Origin: Erwinia sp. HDF1-3R
Lineage (GTDB): Bacteria > Pseudomonadota > Gammaproteobacteria > Enterobacterales > Enterobacteriaceae
Direction of reading: 5' to 3'
NCBI RefSeq assembly: GCF_039621855.1
Contig: NZ_CP155071.1
Coordinates: 1,922,001-1,986,000 of the forward strand
Length of the DNA: 64,000 nt
A program made the translations under genes and the position numbers. This document shows positions 27,003-37,991 of the stretch, in pieces (positions within the stretch are counted from its first letter, which is position 1; each line of letters opens with the position of its first letter). The notes under the pieces were generated by a model, which worked only from the letters and a program-made list of their open reading frames with translations, made no database searches and was not told where the DNA came from.

Positions 27003-27143
27003 ATGAATGAACATCCTGAATATGAACCCGAAAAAGAACCGCGTTTCCGGCTGGACGATGCTCATTTTGCCATAGTGGTACTTGCAGTCACTTCCGTTAC
27101 CCTTATAATCTTTGTCCTGATCCTTACCCTGCTAATGATGTAA
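27003..27143 (+). CDS. Small single-TM protein (46 residues)
   Basis: Frame MNEHPEYEPEKEPRFRLDD... has a charged, acidic N-terminus of about 20 residues and one hydrophobic helix (IVVLAVTSVTLIIFVLILTL). The sharp polar-then-hydrophobic layout looks like a real tiny membrane protein. It stands divergent from the Rhs toxin gene and 38 bp before a second small membrane protein. No strong ribosome-binding site is seen. Unknown function. Confidence 0.45.
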   Translation: MNEHPEYEPEKEPRFRLDDAHFAIVVLAVTSVTLIIFVLILTLLMM

Positions 27144-27181
27144 TAATTAACCGGCCACGGTCCGCATGGAGTATGCATAAT

Positions 27182-27349
27182 ATGGGATCCAGAGAGGATA
27201 AACTTCTGGCGCTGGTGGGGTTACTGTCGGCCTGCCTGATTGCGGTTATGGTTCTGTTCACCCTGACCCTGCTGTCGGACGTGCGTCATCCCTCTGACGA
27301 TACTATTTCGCCCCAGTCTTGCTACGCCACGCCGCCTCACTCCGGCTGA
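27182..27349 (+). CDS. Small single-TM protein (55 residues)
   Basis: Frame MGSREDKLLALVGLLSACL... with a short charged start, one membrane helix (about residues 8-31) and a polar tail with one Cys. GGAG lies 8 bases before ATG 27182. Its end overlaps the 3' end of the convergent glycosidase gene by 13 bp. Together with the preceding ORF it forms a two-gene set of tiny membrane proteins; they share layout but no clear sequence identity. Confidence 0.5.
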   Translation: MGSREDKLLALVGLLSACLIAVMVLFTLTLLSDVRHPSDDTISPQSCYATPPHSG

Positions 27350-28500
27350 TTCGCACTTTTTAATTTGATCTGCTGACTGCGTACTGCCAGTGCATAGGGC
27401 TCAAAAATCGGCCGGGTGCCGTTCGCATCCGGCAGGCCAAACAATCCGTCAGGCGAACGACGGCTGTCTGCCCAGGCGGGATAAGCCACCACCGGATAGA
27501 CAGAAACACCTTCTATCTGTACGCCGCGTTCCATTGCTATCCCGACCTGTTCCACCACCCCGGTAAACCAGGGGGCGCATTTATCGCCCTCCGCACCGGT
27601 TTCGGCAATCAGCATCGGGCGCTGATAGCGCTGCCAGACCTCCTGAAGCAGGCTGGACAAATCGCGATATTCAGGGTGCGGCGGCGCGATGGGAGTACCG
27701 TCCACCCGCCACTGATTATCCGGATAATAGTTCAAACCCACGATATCCAGCAGCGACGCCTCCCCGCCTAATTCCGGCTGCACCCGACCGCTCAGCATAT
27801 CCCATGCCTCAAACTGTGCTTCGTGTTGCCGTAAGGCTGCCTGGCGGGAAGCTGCGGTATCCTCTGCGGGCGCAACGTTCACCAGCGGGTCGGTTAATAC
27901 GAAGCGTGCGCCGGGCAGCACGTCACGAATGGCCCGCATCGCGGCGAGGGAGGCTCTGACCAGCTGCTGCTTGAGTTCACGCCCGCGCCCGGTCACGCCG
28001 GGGTTAAACAGGGCTGCGTCAGCGCCGGCCCAGGACCAGAAGGAGATCTGATTCATTGGCGTAATAAAAGGGTGGGTATGACCTTCCTGCTGCATGACGT
28101 GAGCCATTGCCCGGGCAAACGCGGCAAAGCGGTCAACAAAGGCAGGCTGCCAGATATCCAGATGGGATGGCCAGCCGAAATGAGCCAGCTCCCAGATCAT
28201 TTCCAGCCCCTGATTTTCGGCAGCGTGCAGCATGGGCAGAAATGTTGACCAGTCATACTCACCCGGCGTCTCTTCAATCAGATACCAGCGTGCGCCGTCG
28301 CGGGCGGTAAGCAGTTTTTCCGCCGCCAGCAGGGCATAGTCTTTTTCCATCAGCGTATCGTGACCGCTATTGATCACCAGATCGAAGCGTTTGCCTTCGG
28401 CACGACGGGCGGTGGAGCAGGCAAAGCTTCCCTGAAAGAAACTTTTAAACAGTGTTGGGCTGTGGGGCTGGCGTGATACATCAAGCATTCCGGTTTTCAT
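27337..28500 (-). CDS. GH1-like TIM-barrel glycosidase
   Basis: A 387-residue cytoplasmic protein (no signal peptide) resembling clan GH-A/GH1 beta-glycosidases: ARWYLIEETPGEYDWS near residues 70-85, WELAHFGWPSHL, the DIVGLNYY motif at 252-259 and a nucleophile-type Glu in LIAETG (E300). The acid/base position, usually NEP, reads TPMNQIS with Gln151. The protein is shorter than classical GH1 enzymes (about 450 or more). GAGGAA lies upstream of ATG 28500. Substrate unknown; the Gln would resemble plant myrosinases, or the protein may not be a hydrolase. Confidence 0.7.
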   Translation of the reverse strand: MKTGMLDVSRQPHSPTLFKSFFQGSFACSTARRAEGKRFDLVINSGHDTLMEKDYALLAAEKLLTARDGARWYLIEETPGEYDWSTFLPMLHAAENQGLEMIWELAHFGWPSHLDIWQPAFVDRFAAFARAMAHVMQQEGHTHPFITPMNQISFWSWAGADAALFNPGVTGRGRELKQQLVRASLAAMRAIRDVLPGARFVLTDPLVNVAPAEDTAASRQAALRQHEAQFEAWDMLSGRVQPELGGEASLLDIVGLNYYPDNQWRVDGTPIAPPHPEYRDLSSLLQEVWQRYQRPMLIAETGAEGDKCAPWFTGVVEQVGIAMERGVQIEGVSVYPVVAYPAWADSRRSPDGLFGLPDANGTRPIFEPYALAVRSQQIKLKSANQPE

Positions 28501-28662
28501 GCGCGTTCCTCACTCCATTAACCTGACGCAACTCTCTGCGCTAAGTCTAGCCTATCCGGGGTCACCGCATTTAATCAGAACAGTCGCATCACATTTAGGC
28601 CGCTGCGCTATTAATAAAACCGCTAGAATAGAGCGCTTACGCTGATGATCTGAGGATAACGC

Positions 28663-30135
28663 ATGGCCGAAGCTTTTACGCTGGATGAGGATGCAACCCC
28701 GGGTATACCGTCGCGACTGACTCGCGCCGTCTCCCCACGGGTGGAGATGCACCCTGACCATAGCGGTATTCATCCGCTGGAAGAGGGACTGGACGCGTTC
28801 GCCGCGCGCTATTTGTTAACGACGATGGCGGAATACAGTCTGGATATTCAGTACTACATCTGGCAGAACGATATGTCAGGCAGGCTGTTGTTCAGTGCGG
28901 TACTGGACGCGGCGGATCGCGGTGTTAAAGTGCGCCTGCTGCTGGATGACAATAATACCATGGGGCTGGACGACACGCTGAGCGAGCTGGCTCGCCATCC
29001 TAACATTGCGGTCAGGCTGTTTAATCCCTTCTCTTTTCGGACGCTCAGGGCCCTGGGCTACCTCACCGATTTCGCCCGTCTGAATCGCAGAATGCACAAC
29101 AAAAGCTTCACGGTCGATCGCCAGGCGACGATTGTTGGCGGTCGCAATATCGGTGATGAGTACTTTGGTACGGGTGATGAGCCGCTCTTCTCCGATCTTG
29201 ACGTGCTGACCATCGGGCCGGTGGTCAAGGAGGTCACGAAGGATTTCGAGCGCTACTGGCAGAGCAGGGCCGTTGAACCTCTGAATGCCGTGGTTAAGCG
29301 TAAAGAGGGGCACGGGCGAGAAGACGTCCAGCTGCCGGATGTGTGGCGCAACGATCCTAAGGTGATGCGCTATCTGAATAAGGTCAACGCGTCGACGTTT
29401 GTGACTCAGCTTGAGAGTGGAACGCTACCTCTTACCTGGGCCAAAACGCGGCTGCTGAGCGACGACCCGCGCAAGGGGCTGGGACGTGCGAAAGCCAGCA
29501 CGCTGCTTCCCCAGCGCATGCTTGAGGTGATTGGCAAACCGCAGGTGCAGTTCGATATCATTTCGGCTTATTTTGTACCGACCCGGGCGGGTGTCGCTCA
29601 ACTTCTGTCGCTGGTGCGTCAGGGGGTGAAAATTGCCATTCTCACCAACTCCCTGGCGGCAAACGACGTCTCCGTGGTCCATGCGGGCTACGCCAAATGG
29701 CGTAAAAAGCTGCTGCGACACGGTATTGCGCTCTATGAACTCAAGCCCCATAGCGACGCCCGCGAGCCGAGCCACGATCGCGGGCTAACCGGTAATTCCG
29801 GTGCCAGCCTGCATGCCAAAACTTTCAGCGTGGACAATGAAAAGGTCTTTATCGGCTCATTTAACTTCGATCCGCGTTCGGCGATGCTGAATACCGAAAT
29901 GGGGTTGGTTATTGAAAGTGAAACGCTGGCGACCAGTGTTCATGAGCGGTTTATCAGCAGCATGCGCGATCGCGCCTGGACGCTGCGGCTGGATAAGTGG
30001 GGGCGGGTTAACTGGGTTGAGTATCCCGGAGAAGGGGATAAAGAGCGGGTACATAAGCACGAACCCCGTACCCGCTTCATTCAAAGGCTGCTGGTGCGCC
30101 TGGTCTGGCGGCTGCCGATTGAGTGGCTGCTGTAA
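28663..30135 (+). CDS. clsC: Cardiolipin synthase C
   Basis: Phospholipase-D superfamily enzyme that makes cardiolipin from phosphatidylglycerol and phosphatidylethanolamine. The 490-residue protein has two HKD motifs: HNKSFTVDRQATIVGGRN and HAKTFSVDNEKVFIGSFNFD. It is nearly collinear with E. coli ClsC (YmdC, 473 residues) with a slightly longer N-terminus. GAGG precedes ATG 28663. It is convergent with opgC, whereas E. coli also keeps clsC next to mdoC. Confidence 0.95.
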   Translation: MAEAFTLDEDATPGIPSRLTRAVSPRVEMHPDHSGIHPLEEGLDAFAARYLLTTMAEYSLDIQYYIWQNDMSGRLLFSAVLDAADRGVKVRLLLDDNNTMGLDDTLSELARHPNIAVRLFNPFSFRTLRALGYLTDFARLNRRMHNKSFTVDRQATIVGGRNIGDEYFGTGDEPLFSDLDVLTIGPVVKEVTKDFERYWQSRAVEPLNAVVKRKEGHGREDVQLPDVWRNDPKVMRYLNKVNASTFVTQLESGTLPLTWAKTRLLSDDPRKGLGRAKASTLLPQRMLEVIGKPQVQFDIISAYFVPTRAGVAQLLSLVRQGVKIAILTNSLAANDVSVVHAGYAKWRKKLLRHGIALYELKPHSDAREPSHDRGLTGNSGASLHAKTFSVDNEKVFIGSFNFDPRSAMLNTEMGLVIESETLATSVHERFISSMRDRAWTLRLDKWGRVNWVEYPGEGDKERVHKHEPRTRFIQRLLVRLVWRLPIEWLL

Positions 30136-30158
30136 GCCAGGCGGCGCCCTGCGGGGCG

Positions 30159-31289
30159 CTACCGCTGCGGCTTCCCGGAGAAGAGAAAGCGCAGAACCGG
30201 AATACGTAAATGGATTTCATACAGGATAAAGGCAATGCCAAATACAAATACCAGCCCGGCAAAAAAGCCGAGGGTATTGTTGCCGATCTCGGGCACAAAG
30301 AAGATGCCGTACAGAATAGTCAGCGGATGGTGCACCAGATAAATAAACAGGGAAGCATTCACCAGGTAGGTCACCCGGGGCGAATGAGAATTTAACAGGC
30401 GGTGTCCCAGAGAGAACACCACGTTAACCATCCACAGGCCCATCATCATGGATACAACCGCATCAATTTCATACAGCCAGCCGTCGCCCTTGCTGTAGGT
30501 CTGGTTAGCCACGTAGGCAATAAAGGCCAGCAGCGAGCCAATAAAGGTCCAGGGCACCGGACGGACGCACAGCGCTTTGATCGCCGGATATTTCCAGGCC
30601 ATTGCCCCCAGCACAAAGAAAGGCAGGAAGAATAGCGACTGCATGACGGCATAGTTAAAGAATCCATTCCCCAGCAGCTGCGGTTCAAAATGAAACAACA
30701 AACGGCGAATCGCGCCCCAGGCCAGGCTGCAAAGCAGAATCGCCAGGCTTAATTTTCCCCATGTCAGGTCAGAATAATCTGTTTTTGCGGGCCTGCTGTC
30801 CCGCAGCCACTTAAACATCCAGACACCCGCCGTGGTAAGTACCACCAGCACTAGCAGGAACCAGAGGTGGGAGATCAAATCCCATGTCAGGGCATTAAAC
30901 TTTTCATACAGCGAAAGGTTATGCCAGTCGCCAATTTTAGTGGTCCAGGCTTTGATCATAAAAAACTGCGGAAGCGTCAGCAACGGGACAGCGGCAAGCA
31001 TCGGGATGCCAACGCGCTCAAGGCGGACCTTAAGCCAGTGCTGGGGGGTGTATCGCAGAAACAGCATATAGGAAAAATAGCCGGAAATGACGAAGAAAAC
31101 CTGCATACGGAAGGCATGAATAAAGTCATTAAGAAGGGTCAGCCATTCGGAGGGAGTCGCACTATTGACCGACCATGACTGGGTAGAATAGATCAGTGAA
31201 ACGTGAAAGGGGACGCCAAGCAGCATCAACCATGCCCTGATAGAATCGAGGAAGTACTCTCTTTGCTGCGTTTTTCTAGTCATATTCAT
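30159..31289 (-). CDS. opgC: Glucans biosynthesis protein C
   Basis: Acyltransferase-3 family membrane protein that transfers succinyl groups to osmoregulated periplasmic glucans. The 376-residue protein has about ten helices; the family stretch [20 protein letters not shown] at the N-terminus includes the conserved His. It is divergent from opgGH. E. coli OpgC has 385 residues. A GC-rich hairpin at 30144-30159 lies between it and clsC. Confidence 0.94.
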   Translation of the reverse strand: MNMTRKTQQREYFLDSIRAWLMLLGVPFHVSLIYSTQSWSVNSATPSEWLTLLNDFIHAFRMQVFFVISGYFSYMLFLRYTPQHWLKVRLERVGIPMLAAVPLLTLPQFFMIKAWTTKIGDWHNLSLYEKFNALTWDLISHLWFLLVLVVLTTAGVWMFKWLRDSRPAKTDYSDLTWGKLSLAILLCSLAWGAIRRLLFHFEPQLLGNGFFNYAVMQSLFFLPFFVLGAMAWKYPAIKALCVRPVPWTFIGSLLAFIAYVANQTYSKGDGWLYEIDAVVSMMMGLWMVNVVFSLGHRLLNSHSPRVTYLVNASLFIYLVHHPLTILYGIFFVPEIGNNTLGFFAGLVFVFGIAFILYEIHLRIPVLRFLFSGKPQR

Positions 31290-31524
31290 CCAAAAATCAA
31301 CAAATTAATGCAGTAGTTCGCCCTGAACCACGCTAAAGCTTATCGCTTACTTTAGTTGAACGTTCATGGGTATACTATCAGGGGATTCTGTATCCGCTAA
31401 GCACTTGAGAATAGGGCGCTAACGCCGCCAATACCGGGGAACTAAAAGTGGTGTCAGGCTGTCGGAATGCTGAATTATCCATTAAGATGGATGGAATTAA
31501 TTTTGGTACTCGAAAGGGGGGGAT

Positions 31525-33093
31525 GTGCTGATTAAAATGAAAAGTAAGCCACAACAGATGACATTGCGCTTACTTGGCGCTGCGGTCTTATTATCAATGT
31601 ATGCCAGCTCAAGCTGGGCTTTCAGCATTGATGATGTGGCAAAACAGGCAAAAGAGCTGGCAGGAAAAGGGTATGAAGCCCCAAAAAGCAATCTGCCTTC
31701 TCAGCTGCGCGAAATGAAATATGCTGATTATCAACAGATTCAGTTCAACCGGGATAAAGCCTACTGGGGTAAATTAAAGACGCCATTCAAGCTGGAATTC
31801 TATCACCAGGGCATGTATTTCGATACGCCGGTACAGATCAATGAGGTGATTGCCTCTTCGGTTCGCCAGATCAAATATTCGCCTGATTACTTTAACTTCG
31901 GCAACGTTAAGCACGATCCTGATACGGTCAAAAACCTCGGTTTTGCTGGATTCAAAGTGTTGTACCCGCTTAACAGCAAAAATAAAAAAGATGATGAAAT
32001 CACCAGCTTCCTCGGTGCCAGCTATTTCCGTGTAATTGGTGCGGGCCAGGTTTATGGTCTCTCCTCGCGCGGACTGGCTATTGATACGGCGCTGCCCTCA
32101 GGTGAAGAGTTTCCGCGATTCAAATCGTTCTGGATCGAACGGCCTAAGCCGTCCGACAAGCATCTGGTTATCTACGCGCTGCTTGACTCCCCGCGCGCGA
32201 CCGGGGCCTATCGCTTCCTGATTACACCGGGTAAAGAGAGCACCGTAGACGTTCAGTCTAAGGTCTACCTGCGCGATAAAGTGGGCAAGCTGGGCGTTGC
32301 CCCGCTGACCAGCATGTTCCTTTTTGGACCTAATCAGCCGTCGCCGATGGTTAACTATCGTCCCCAGCTGCATGACTCCAACGGTCTGTCCATTCACGCC
32401 GGTAACGGCGAGTGGATCTGGCGTCCGCTGAATAACCCGAAACATCTGGCGGTAAGCACCTTTACCGTTGAGAGTCCGAAAGGCTTCGGTCTGCTTCAGC
32501 GCGGGCGCGACTTCAACCAGTATCAGGATCTGGACGATCGTTACGATCTCCGCCCGAGCGGCTGGATTGAACCGCAGGGCGACTGGGGTAAAGGACACGT
32601 TGAGCTGGTGGAGATCCCTACTGCTGACGAAACCAATGACAATATCGTTGCCTTCTGGACGCCGGAACAGCTGCCGGAACCGGGCAAAGCAATGAGCTTC
32701 AACTATCGTCTGCACTTCACCCGCGACGAAAGCCAGCTGCATTCGCCGGATACCGCCTATGTAAATGATACGCTGCGCTCCACCGGCGACGTGAAACAGT
32801 CTAATCTGGTTCGCCAGCCGGACGGCACCCTGGCCTTTATCGTTGACTTTACCGGTCAGGATATGAGCAAGATGCCGGAAAATACGCCGGTTACGCCACA
32901 GGTGAGCATCGGTAACAACGGTGAGCTGGTGGAAAACAGCGTACGCTATAACCCGGTCACCAAAGGCTGGCGTCTGCTGATGCGTATCCGCGTCAAAGAT
33001 AATAAACAGCCTACGGAAATGCGTGCGGCGCTGCTTAACGGCGACAAAACGCTGACGGAAACCTGGAGCTATCAGTTGCCTGCCAATGAATAA
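31525..33093 (+). CDS. opgG: Glucans biosynthesis protein G
   Basis: Periplasmic protein needed for branching and synthesis of osmoregulated periplasmic glucans. The signal peptide ends near SSSWA, as in E. coli OpgG, and the mature part begins [24 protein letters not shown] keep the GTG at 31525 because the G-rich ribosome-binding stretch (31514-31522) suits it; ATG 31537 would give a more E. coli-like start but poorer spacing. The gene overlaps opgH by 8 bp, so the pair is coupled. Confidence 0.95.
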   Translation: MLIKMKSKPQQMTLRLLGAAVLLSMYASSSWAFSIDDVAKQAKELAGKGYEAPKSNLPSQLREMKYADYQQIQFNRDKAYWGKLKTPFKLEFYHQGMYFDTPVQINEVIASSVRQIKYSPDYFNFGNVKHDPDTVKNLGFAGFKVLYPLNSKNKKDDEITSFLGASYFRVIGAGQVYGLSSRGLAIDTALPSGEEFPRFKSFWIERPKPSDKHLVIYALLDSPRATGAYRFLITPGKESTVDVQSKVYLRDKVGKLGVAPLTSMFLFGPNQPSPMVNYRPQLHDSNGLSIHAGNGEWIWRPLNNPKHLAVSTFTVESPKGFGLLQRGRDFNQYQDLDDRYDLRPSGWIEPQGDWGKGHVELVEIPTADETNDNIVAFWTPEQLPEPGKAMSFNYRLHFTRDESQLHSPDTAYVNDTLRSTGDVKQSNLVRQPDGTLAFIVDFTGQDMSKMPENTPVTPQVSIGNNGELVENSVRYNPVTKGWRLLMRIRVKDNKQPTEMRAALLNGDKTLTETWSYQLPANE

Positions 33094-35647
33094 GTCTACT
33101 GTTATACCTACCGAGTATATCGATGCGCTGCCCCTTTCGCCGGAGCGAAAGGGTGCGCTGCGTGAATCGCTGCCACTCCAGGGGGATGACGCCTTTAGCC
33201 AGCTGCACCAGAATCTGGCTGAGGGCGAGCCCCTGGCTTCCCGTCCTGACGACGCGCCCCTGTCGTCGGTTCGTACGCGTATTGATCACACCTGGCCGGA
33301 CTCCGTGGGCGAACAGGGTGAGCAGTTCGATAAGGATGCCCTGGATCGCACCACCCTGAAGGCGATGCCTCCGCATACGCGCTCCTCTATGTATCCGGAA
33401 GCCTGGCGCACCAACCCGGTTGCGCGCGCCTGGGATTCGCTGCGTGGCCGTAAAACCGTTCCACGCTTTACCAGTGCGGAAGAGAGAAGGTCGGAAGAGA
33501 AGTGGCGACATGTTGGCTCAATCCGCCGCTATATTCTGCTGATCCTCACCATCGCGCAGACGGTCGTCGCTACCTGGTACATGAAAACCATTCTGCCGTA
33601 CCAGGGCTGGGCGCTGATCGATCCTATGGATATGATCAACCAGAACTGGCAGCAGTCGCTGCTGCAAATCCTGCCGTACGTGCTGCAAACCGGGATACTG
33701 TTCCTGTTTGCCGTGCTGTTCTGCTGGGTGTCGGCAGGATTCTGGACGGCTCTGATGGGCTTCCTGCAACTGCTGATCGGCAAGGACAAATACAGTATCT
33801 CCTACGGAACGGTGGGGGATGAGGCGATCGATCCGGCGCACCGTACCGCGCTAATTATGCCTATCTGTAATGAAGACGTGGAACGCGTCTTTGCCGGGCT
33901 GCGCGCGACCTGGGAGTCGGTAGTGAGAACCGGGGAGCAGCAGAACTTTGATGTCTATATTCTGAGTGACAGCTATAACCCGGATATCGCCCTTGCCGAG
34001 CAGAAGGCGTGGATGGAGCTGGTGCGCGATGTGGGTGGCGAAGGACGTATTTTCTATCGCCGTCGCCGTCGCCGCGTCAAACGTAAGAGCGGTAACATCG
34101 ATGACTTCTGCCGCCGCTGGGGCAGCCAGTACAGCTATATGGTTGTTCTTGATGCGGACAGCGTGATGAGCGGTGAGTGTCTGACCGGCCTGGTGCGTAT
34201 GATGGAAGCGAACCCCAATGCGGGGATTATCCAGTCATCGCCAAAGGCATCCGGTATGGACACGCTGTATGCACGCTGCCAGCAGTTTGCTACCCGAGTT
34301 TATGGGCCGCTGTTCACCGCCGGTCTGCATTTCTGGCAGCTGGGGGAGTCTCACTACTGGGGACACAACGCCATCATCCGCGTGAAGCCCTTTATTGAAC
34401 ACTGCGCGCTGGCACCTCTGCCGGGGGAAGGGTCGTTTGCAGGATCCATTCTGTCGCATGACTTTGTGGAAGCCGCGCTGATGCGCCGTGCAGGCTGGGG
34501 CGTCTGGATTGCCTACGATCTGCCTGGCTCATACGAGGAGCTGCCGCCTAACCTGCTGGATGAGCTGAAGCGTGACCGCCGCTGGTGTCACGGTAACCTG
34601 ATGAACTTCCGACTGTTCCTGGTCAGGGGCATGCATCCGGTTCACCGCGCCGTGTTCCTGACCGGAGTGATGTCCTACCTCTCTGCGCCGCTGTGGTTTA
34701 TGTTCCTCGCCCTGTCGACGGCACTGCAGGTGGTGCATACGCTGATGGAGCCGCAGTACTTCATGCAGCCCCGACAGCTGTTCCCGGTCTGGCCGCAGTG
34801 GCGTCCCGAGCTGGCGATTGCGCTGTTCTCTACCACCCTGGTGCTCCTGTTCCTGCCCAAGCTGCTGAGCGTGGTGCTGATCTGGTGCAAAGGCGCTAAG
34901 CCCTACGGTGGTGCGCTGCGGGTCTTCGCGTCTCTGTTCCTCGAGATGCTGTTCTCGGTACTGCTGGCGCCGGTGCGTATGCTGTTTCACACGGTCTTCG
35001 TGGTCAGCGCCTTCCTCGGCTGGGAAGTGGTCTGGAACTCTCCGCAGCGTGATGATGATGCAACGCCATGGAGCGAGGCATTCAAACGTCACGGTTCACA
35101 AATGGCGCTGGGTATTGTCTGGGCAGCAGGAATGGGCTGGCTTGATTTGAACTTCCTGTGGTGGCTGGCACCTATTGTCTTCTCGCTGATCCTTTCACCT
35201 TTTGTGTCGGTATTTTCCAGTCGTTCTACGACCGGGAGAGCGTCACGACGGGCGAAACTCTTCCTTATCCCGGAAGAGTACGATCCGCCGAAAGAGCTGC
35301 TGGATACCGACCGCTACGTGCAGATCAATCGCGAACGTGCGCTGAAAGATGGCTTTATGCATGCGGTGTTTAACCCATCGTTTAATGCCCTGGCAAGCGC
35401 GATGGCAACCTCGCGTCATCTCAAAAGTGAGATACTGGAGTTTGCCCGCGATCGTCGCGTTGAACAGGCGCTAAGCGAGTCACCGCTTAAACTGGATCGC
35501 GACCGTCGGCTGGCGCTGCTTAGCGACCCGGTGACGCTGTCAAGGATGCACTACCGTCTGTGGCAGAATGCGGATAAGTATCATGACTGGTTTGATTACT
35601 ATCAGTCGCTGAAAATGAATCCGCTGGCTATTCAGAAAGCGAAATAA
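33086..35647 (+). CDS. opgH: Glucans glucosyltransferase H
   Basis: Inner-membrane GT2 enzyme that builds the beta-1,2-glucan backbone from UDP-glucose. The 853-residue protein has a soluble N-terminus, several membrane helices and a cytoplasmic catalytic domain with [10 protein letters not shown], the acidic [11 protein letters not shown] segment and the QxxRW-type motif as DRRWCHGN. Slightly longer than E. coli OpgH (847). It is known to influence cell size through FtsZ in E. coli. It overlaps opgG and is followed by a strong terminator. Confidence 0.96.
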   Translation: MNKSTVIPTEYIDALPLSPERKGALRESLPLQGDDAFSQLHQNLAEGEPLASRPDDAPLSSVRTRIDHTWPDSVGEQGEQFDKDALDRTTLKAMPPHTRSSMYPEAWRTNPVARAWDSLRGRKTVPRFTSAEERRSEEKWRHVGSIRRYILLILTIAQTVVATWYMKTILPYQGWALIDPMDMINQNWQQSLLQILPYVLQTGILFLFAVLFCWVSAGFWTALMGFLQLLIGKDKYSISYGTVGDEAIDPAHRTALIMPICNEDVERVFAGLRATWESVVRTGEQQNFDVYILSDSYNPDIALAEQKAWMELVRDVGGEGRIFYRRRRRRVKRKSGNIDDFCRRWGSQYSYMVVLDADSVMSGECLTGLVRMMEANPNAGIIQSSPKASGMDTLYARCQQFATRVYGPLFTAGLHFWQLGESHYWGHNAIIRVKPFIEHCALAPLPGEGSFAGSILSHDFVEAALMRRAGWGVWIAYDLPGSYEELPPNLLDELKRDRRWCHGNLMNFRLFLVRGMHPVHRAVFLTGVMSYLSAPLWFMFLALSTALQVVHTLMEPQYFMQPRQLFPVWPQWRPELAIALFSTTLVLLFLPKLLSVVLIWCKGAKPYGGALRVFASLFLEMLFSVLLAPVRMLFHTVFVVSAFLGWEVVWNSPQRDDDATPWSEAFKRHGSQMALGIVWAAGMGWLDLNFLWWLAPIVFSLILSPFVSVFSSRSTTGRASRRAKLFLIPEEYDPPKELLDTDRYVQINRERALKDGFMHAVFNPSFNALASAMATSRHLKSEILEFARDRRVEQALSESPLKLDRDRRLALLSDPVTLSRMHYRLWQNADKYHDWFDYYQSLKMNPLAIQKAK

Positions 35648-35690
35648 ATAGCGCTGTAATGCTCTGCGAAAGCAGGGTAACGGCAGCAGA

Positions 35691-35718
35691 GGCCGGGGAC
35701 TTTCCCCGGCCTTTTTTT
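35691..35718 (+). terminator. Intrinsic terminator of opgGH
   Basis: GGCCGGGGA / TCCCCGGCC nine-bp stem, CTT loop and seven T residues, 43 bp after opgH. Confidence 0.93.
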
Positions 35719-35837
35719 ATGCTATTTACGCCAACCTTACGTTTCCAGCAGGGTTTATAGCGGACGGCGCGAACGCGGGTAGGATACAATATGCGGTTAG
35801 TATCGCTCTTTTACTTAGATTTGGTCAGATGGTTACG

Positions 35838-36077
35838 ATGAAGAAAATAATATGCGGGTTACTGCTGGGTGTCAGCCTGCTGGTACTGAGTGGCTGTGGC
35901 AGCATCATCAGCCGTACGCTGCCCGGACAGGGTCACGGAAAGCAATTTTATCCTGGGGTGCAGTGGGACATTCGCGATACGCCCTGGCGGTTTCTGACGA
36001 TTATCGACCTGCCGCTGTCGCTGGTGGTTGATACGCTGCTGTTGCCGGTGGACGCCAGCCACGGACCCTATCAATAG
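35838..36077 (+). CDS. yceK: YceK lipoprotein
   Basis: Small outer-membrane-type lipoprotein of 79 residues (from ATG 35838; an in-frame ATG at 35829 is the alternative). Lipobox LSGC near residue 20, then GSIISRTLPGQGHG and the DLPLSLVVDTLLLPVD stretch, nearly the same as E. coli YceK. Function unknown. It sits between opgGH and msyB as in E. coli. Confidence 0.88.
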   Translation: MKKIICGLLLGVSLLVLSGCGSIISRTLPGQGHGKQFYPGVQWDIRDTPWRFLTIIDLPLSLVVDTLLLPVDASHGPYQ

Positions 36078-36097
36078 CGCACCCTGAAAGGGTGCGC
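36077..36097. terminator. Bidirectional hairpin yceK/msyB
   Basis: GCGCACCC / GGGTGCGC stem with TGAAA loop, beginning at the last base of yceK and lying between the convergent yceK and msyB genes. T-run weak. Confidence 0.6.
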
Positions 36098-36110
36098 CGT
36101 CTTGCATGAC

Positions 36111-36509
36111 TCAGGCCCAGCGATCGGATTCGCTGTTGTCGTCTTCCCACTCCTGCGCAGCCGCTTCACCCTCTTCGGTGTCTGCAGGCGGCTCAAGCTG
36201 GAATTCGCCTTCATCCCATTCGTGCAGGGTATTTTCCGGCATCCACTCCTGACGCAGTTCAATCTCGTCGAAATCGCCATCAAAAATAGCCTGGGCCGCT
36301 TCACCACTGCGCAGAGACAGGCATTCGCCTTCATCGCCCTCGTTGGTAAAGAACTCAGCCTGCCACATGATATCGCCATCCTGCATAACGTATTTTTGCA
36401 GATTGAACTGGCTGACGGAGGCATCATCCTCTTCCAGCTCTGGATTCGCAGCCAGGTACTCTTCACGAGCGGCGTCGATGGCTTCTTCCAGCGTTGCGTA
36501 TAATGACAT
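36111..36509 (-). CDS. msyB: Acidic protein MsyB
   Basis: Very acidic 132-residue cytoplasmic protein that in E. coli suppresses secY/secA export defects in multicopy. YATLEEAIDAAREEYLA, LQKYVMQDGDIMWQAEFF and LHEWDEGEFQLEPP are shared with E. coli MsyB (124 residues); the tail is slightly longer. AAGGAAAA precedes ATG 36509. Minus-strand, convergent with yceK. Confidence 0.93.
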   Translation of the reverse strand: MSLYATLEEAIDAAREEYLAANPELEEDDASVSQFNLQKYVMQDGDIMWQAEFFTNEGDEGECLSLRSGEAAQAIFDGDFDEIELRQEWMPENTLHEWDEGEFQLEPPADTEEGEAAAQEWEDDNSESDRWA

Positions 36510-36752
36510 GCTATTTTCCTTTCCCGGTTAAGACTATCAGCAAAGGATAGTCTAAGTTTTGCAGGGGTAAACCCGTCTCAGGAAAAAAATCGTGCTGTTT
36601 TGTATACGCGTATCAGTGTGTTACAGAAAAAAATGATGAAGGATAAAAAAAACTTCTGTGACATTCATTCTAATTCAACAGCGTAACGCGATTGCCGCCT
36701 GGCTTTATAGGCACCCGCTCAAAGGCAATACTGCGCCCGTAACAGCCAGCCT

Positions 36753-37991
36753 TCATTCCTCTGCCCGCGCGGTGAGTACGGCCCGACGGCGCAGTACCCG
36801 CCACGAGTAGACGGCATTGAACAGCACGACGGTTGCCGTGACCACGAATACCGCGCGAAATCCCCAGTGGGCAGAAACCAGCGCACCCATAAGCGGGCCG
36901 GTGACATTACCGATGTCGCGGAAAGACTGGTTATAGCTGAAAATACGCCCGGCGATCTGGTTAGAGGCGTTATAGATGAGCAGAGTCTGTACTGCCGGCA
37001 GCAGGGCACCGTCAGCCGCGCCGAGCAGGAACCGCAGGATGCCCAACTGCCAGGGATTCTGCACCAGCGACATCGGAATGAGTAGCAGAACAGAGACCAG
37101 CAGCATGGCGATCAGAATGCGTTCGGGACCAATGCGATCGCCCAGTTTGCCCAGCCTCGGCGCGCTGATAAGCGCTGCCACGCCGGGCACGGAAGCGATA
37201 AGCCCGGCAATAAACGCCAGGTTTTGCGTAGTACCGTTCAGTTCACGGACATAGAGCGTGAGAATGGGGGCAATTGAACCGGTAGCAATCTGAATAATCA
37301 GCGTGGTGACGAACAGCGCCAGCACCAGTCTGGGATTTTTAAGTGAGGTGAAGACCTGGCGCGCGTGCAGCATGTCTTTCTTTTTAACGGGTATAAAGGT
37401 TTCTCTGACGGCGAGCAGGGTCATTATAAAGCAGATAAACAGCACGGCGGCGGTAATAAAAAAGACCGGCCGCAGGCCAAAGCTGTCAGCCAGCAGGCCG
37501 CCTATTAGCGGCCCAATCAGCGCGCCGCTCACGGCACCGGTAGAGAGCCACCCCAGCGCCCAGCCGCTTTTATTACGCGGCACCTGGGTCGCGATCAACG
37601 CGTTAGCGTTTGGCACAAAGCCGCCCAACAGGCCCAGCAGCGCTCGCAGGGCAAGAAACTGCCAGACGGACGTTGCCATGCCCATCAGCAGCATCACAAT
37701 CGCCATACCCAGGGCAGAGCGCAGCAGCATAATTTTTCTGCCTTTGCGGTCGGCCAGGCCGCCCCAGAAGGGGGAGGCAAAGGCAGAGAACAGAAACGTG
37801 ATGCTAAAGACCGCACCTGACCAGAGCGTGAGCGCATGGGGATCGCTCACGCCAAGCAGCTCAACGTAGAGTGGCAGAAAAGGCATGACCAGGCTGAACG
37901 CCACGCCGGTCAGAAAACAGCCGCACCAGGCGACAAACAGGTTTTTCCGCCAGTTCAGTTGTACCAGAGTAACTTCTGAGGGGGTAGACAT
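36753..37991 (-). CDS. mdtG: MFS multidrug transporter MdtG
   Basis: Twelve-helix DHA1-type MFS exporter (412 residues), collinear with E. coli MdtG (fosfomycin and deoxycholate resistance when overexpressed). The MFS motif A is visible as [14 protein letters not shown] and the second-half equivalent as [14 protein letters not shown]. Position between msyB and lpxL matches E. coli. The ribosome-binding site is weak. A perfect hairpin follows at 38113-38140 upstream of it. Confidence 0.9.
   Translation of the reverse strand: MSTPSEVTLVQLNWRKNLFVAWCGCFLTGVAFSLVMPFLPLYVELLGVSDPHALTLWSGAVFSITFLFSAFASPFWGGLADRKGRKIMLLRSALGMAIVMLLMGMATSVWQFLALRALLGLLGGFVPNANALIATQVPRNKSGWALGWLSTGAVSGALIGPLIGGLLADSFGLRPVFFITAAVLFICFIMTLLAVRETFIPVKKKDMLHARQVFTSLKNPRLVLALFVTTLIIQIATGSIAPILTLYVRELNGTTQNLAFIAGLIASVPGVAALISAPRLGKLGDRIGPERILIAMLLVSVLLLIPMSLVQNPWQLGILRFLLGAADGALLPAVQTLLIYNASNQIAGRIFSYNQSFRDIGNVTGPLMGALVSAHWGFRAVFVVTATVVLFNAVYSWRVLRRRAVLTARAEE

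Noticed and set aside
8168..28550. Search for a second tRNA-Leu 3' end (attR)
   Set aside because: No repeat of the T-arm/acceptor sequence was found by eye, so exact island limits are not claimed.
34529..35092. Long minus-strand frame inside opgH
   Set aside because: Antisense shadow of a strongly conserved gene; charged, low-complexity sequence.
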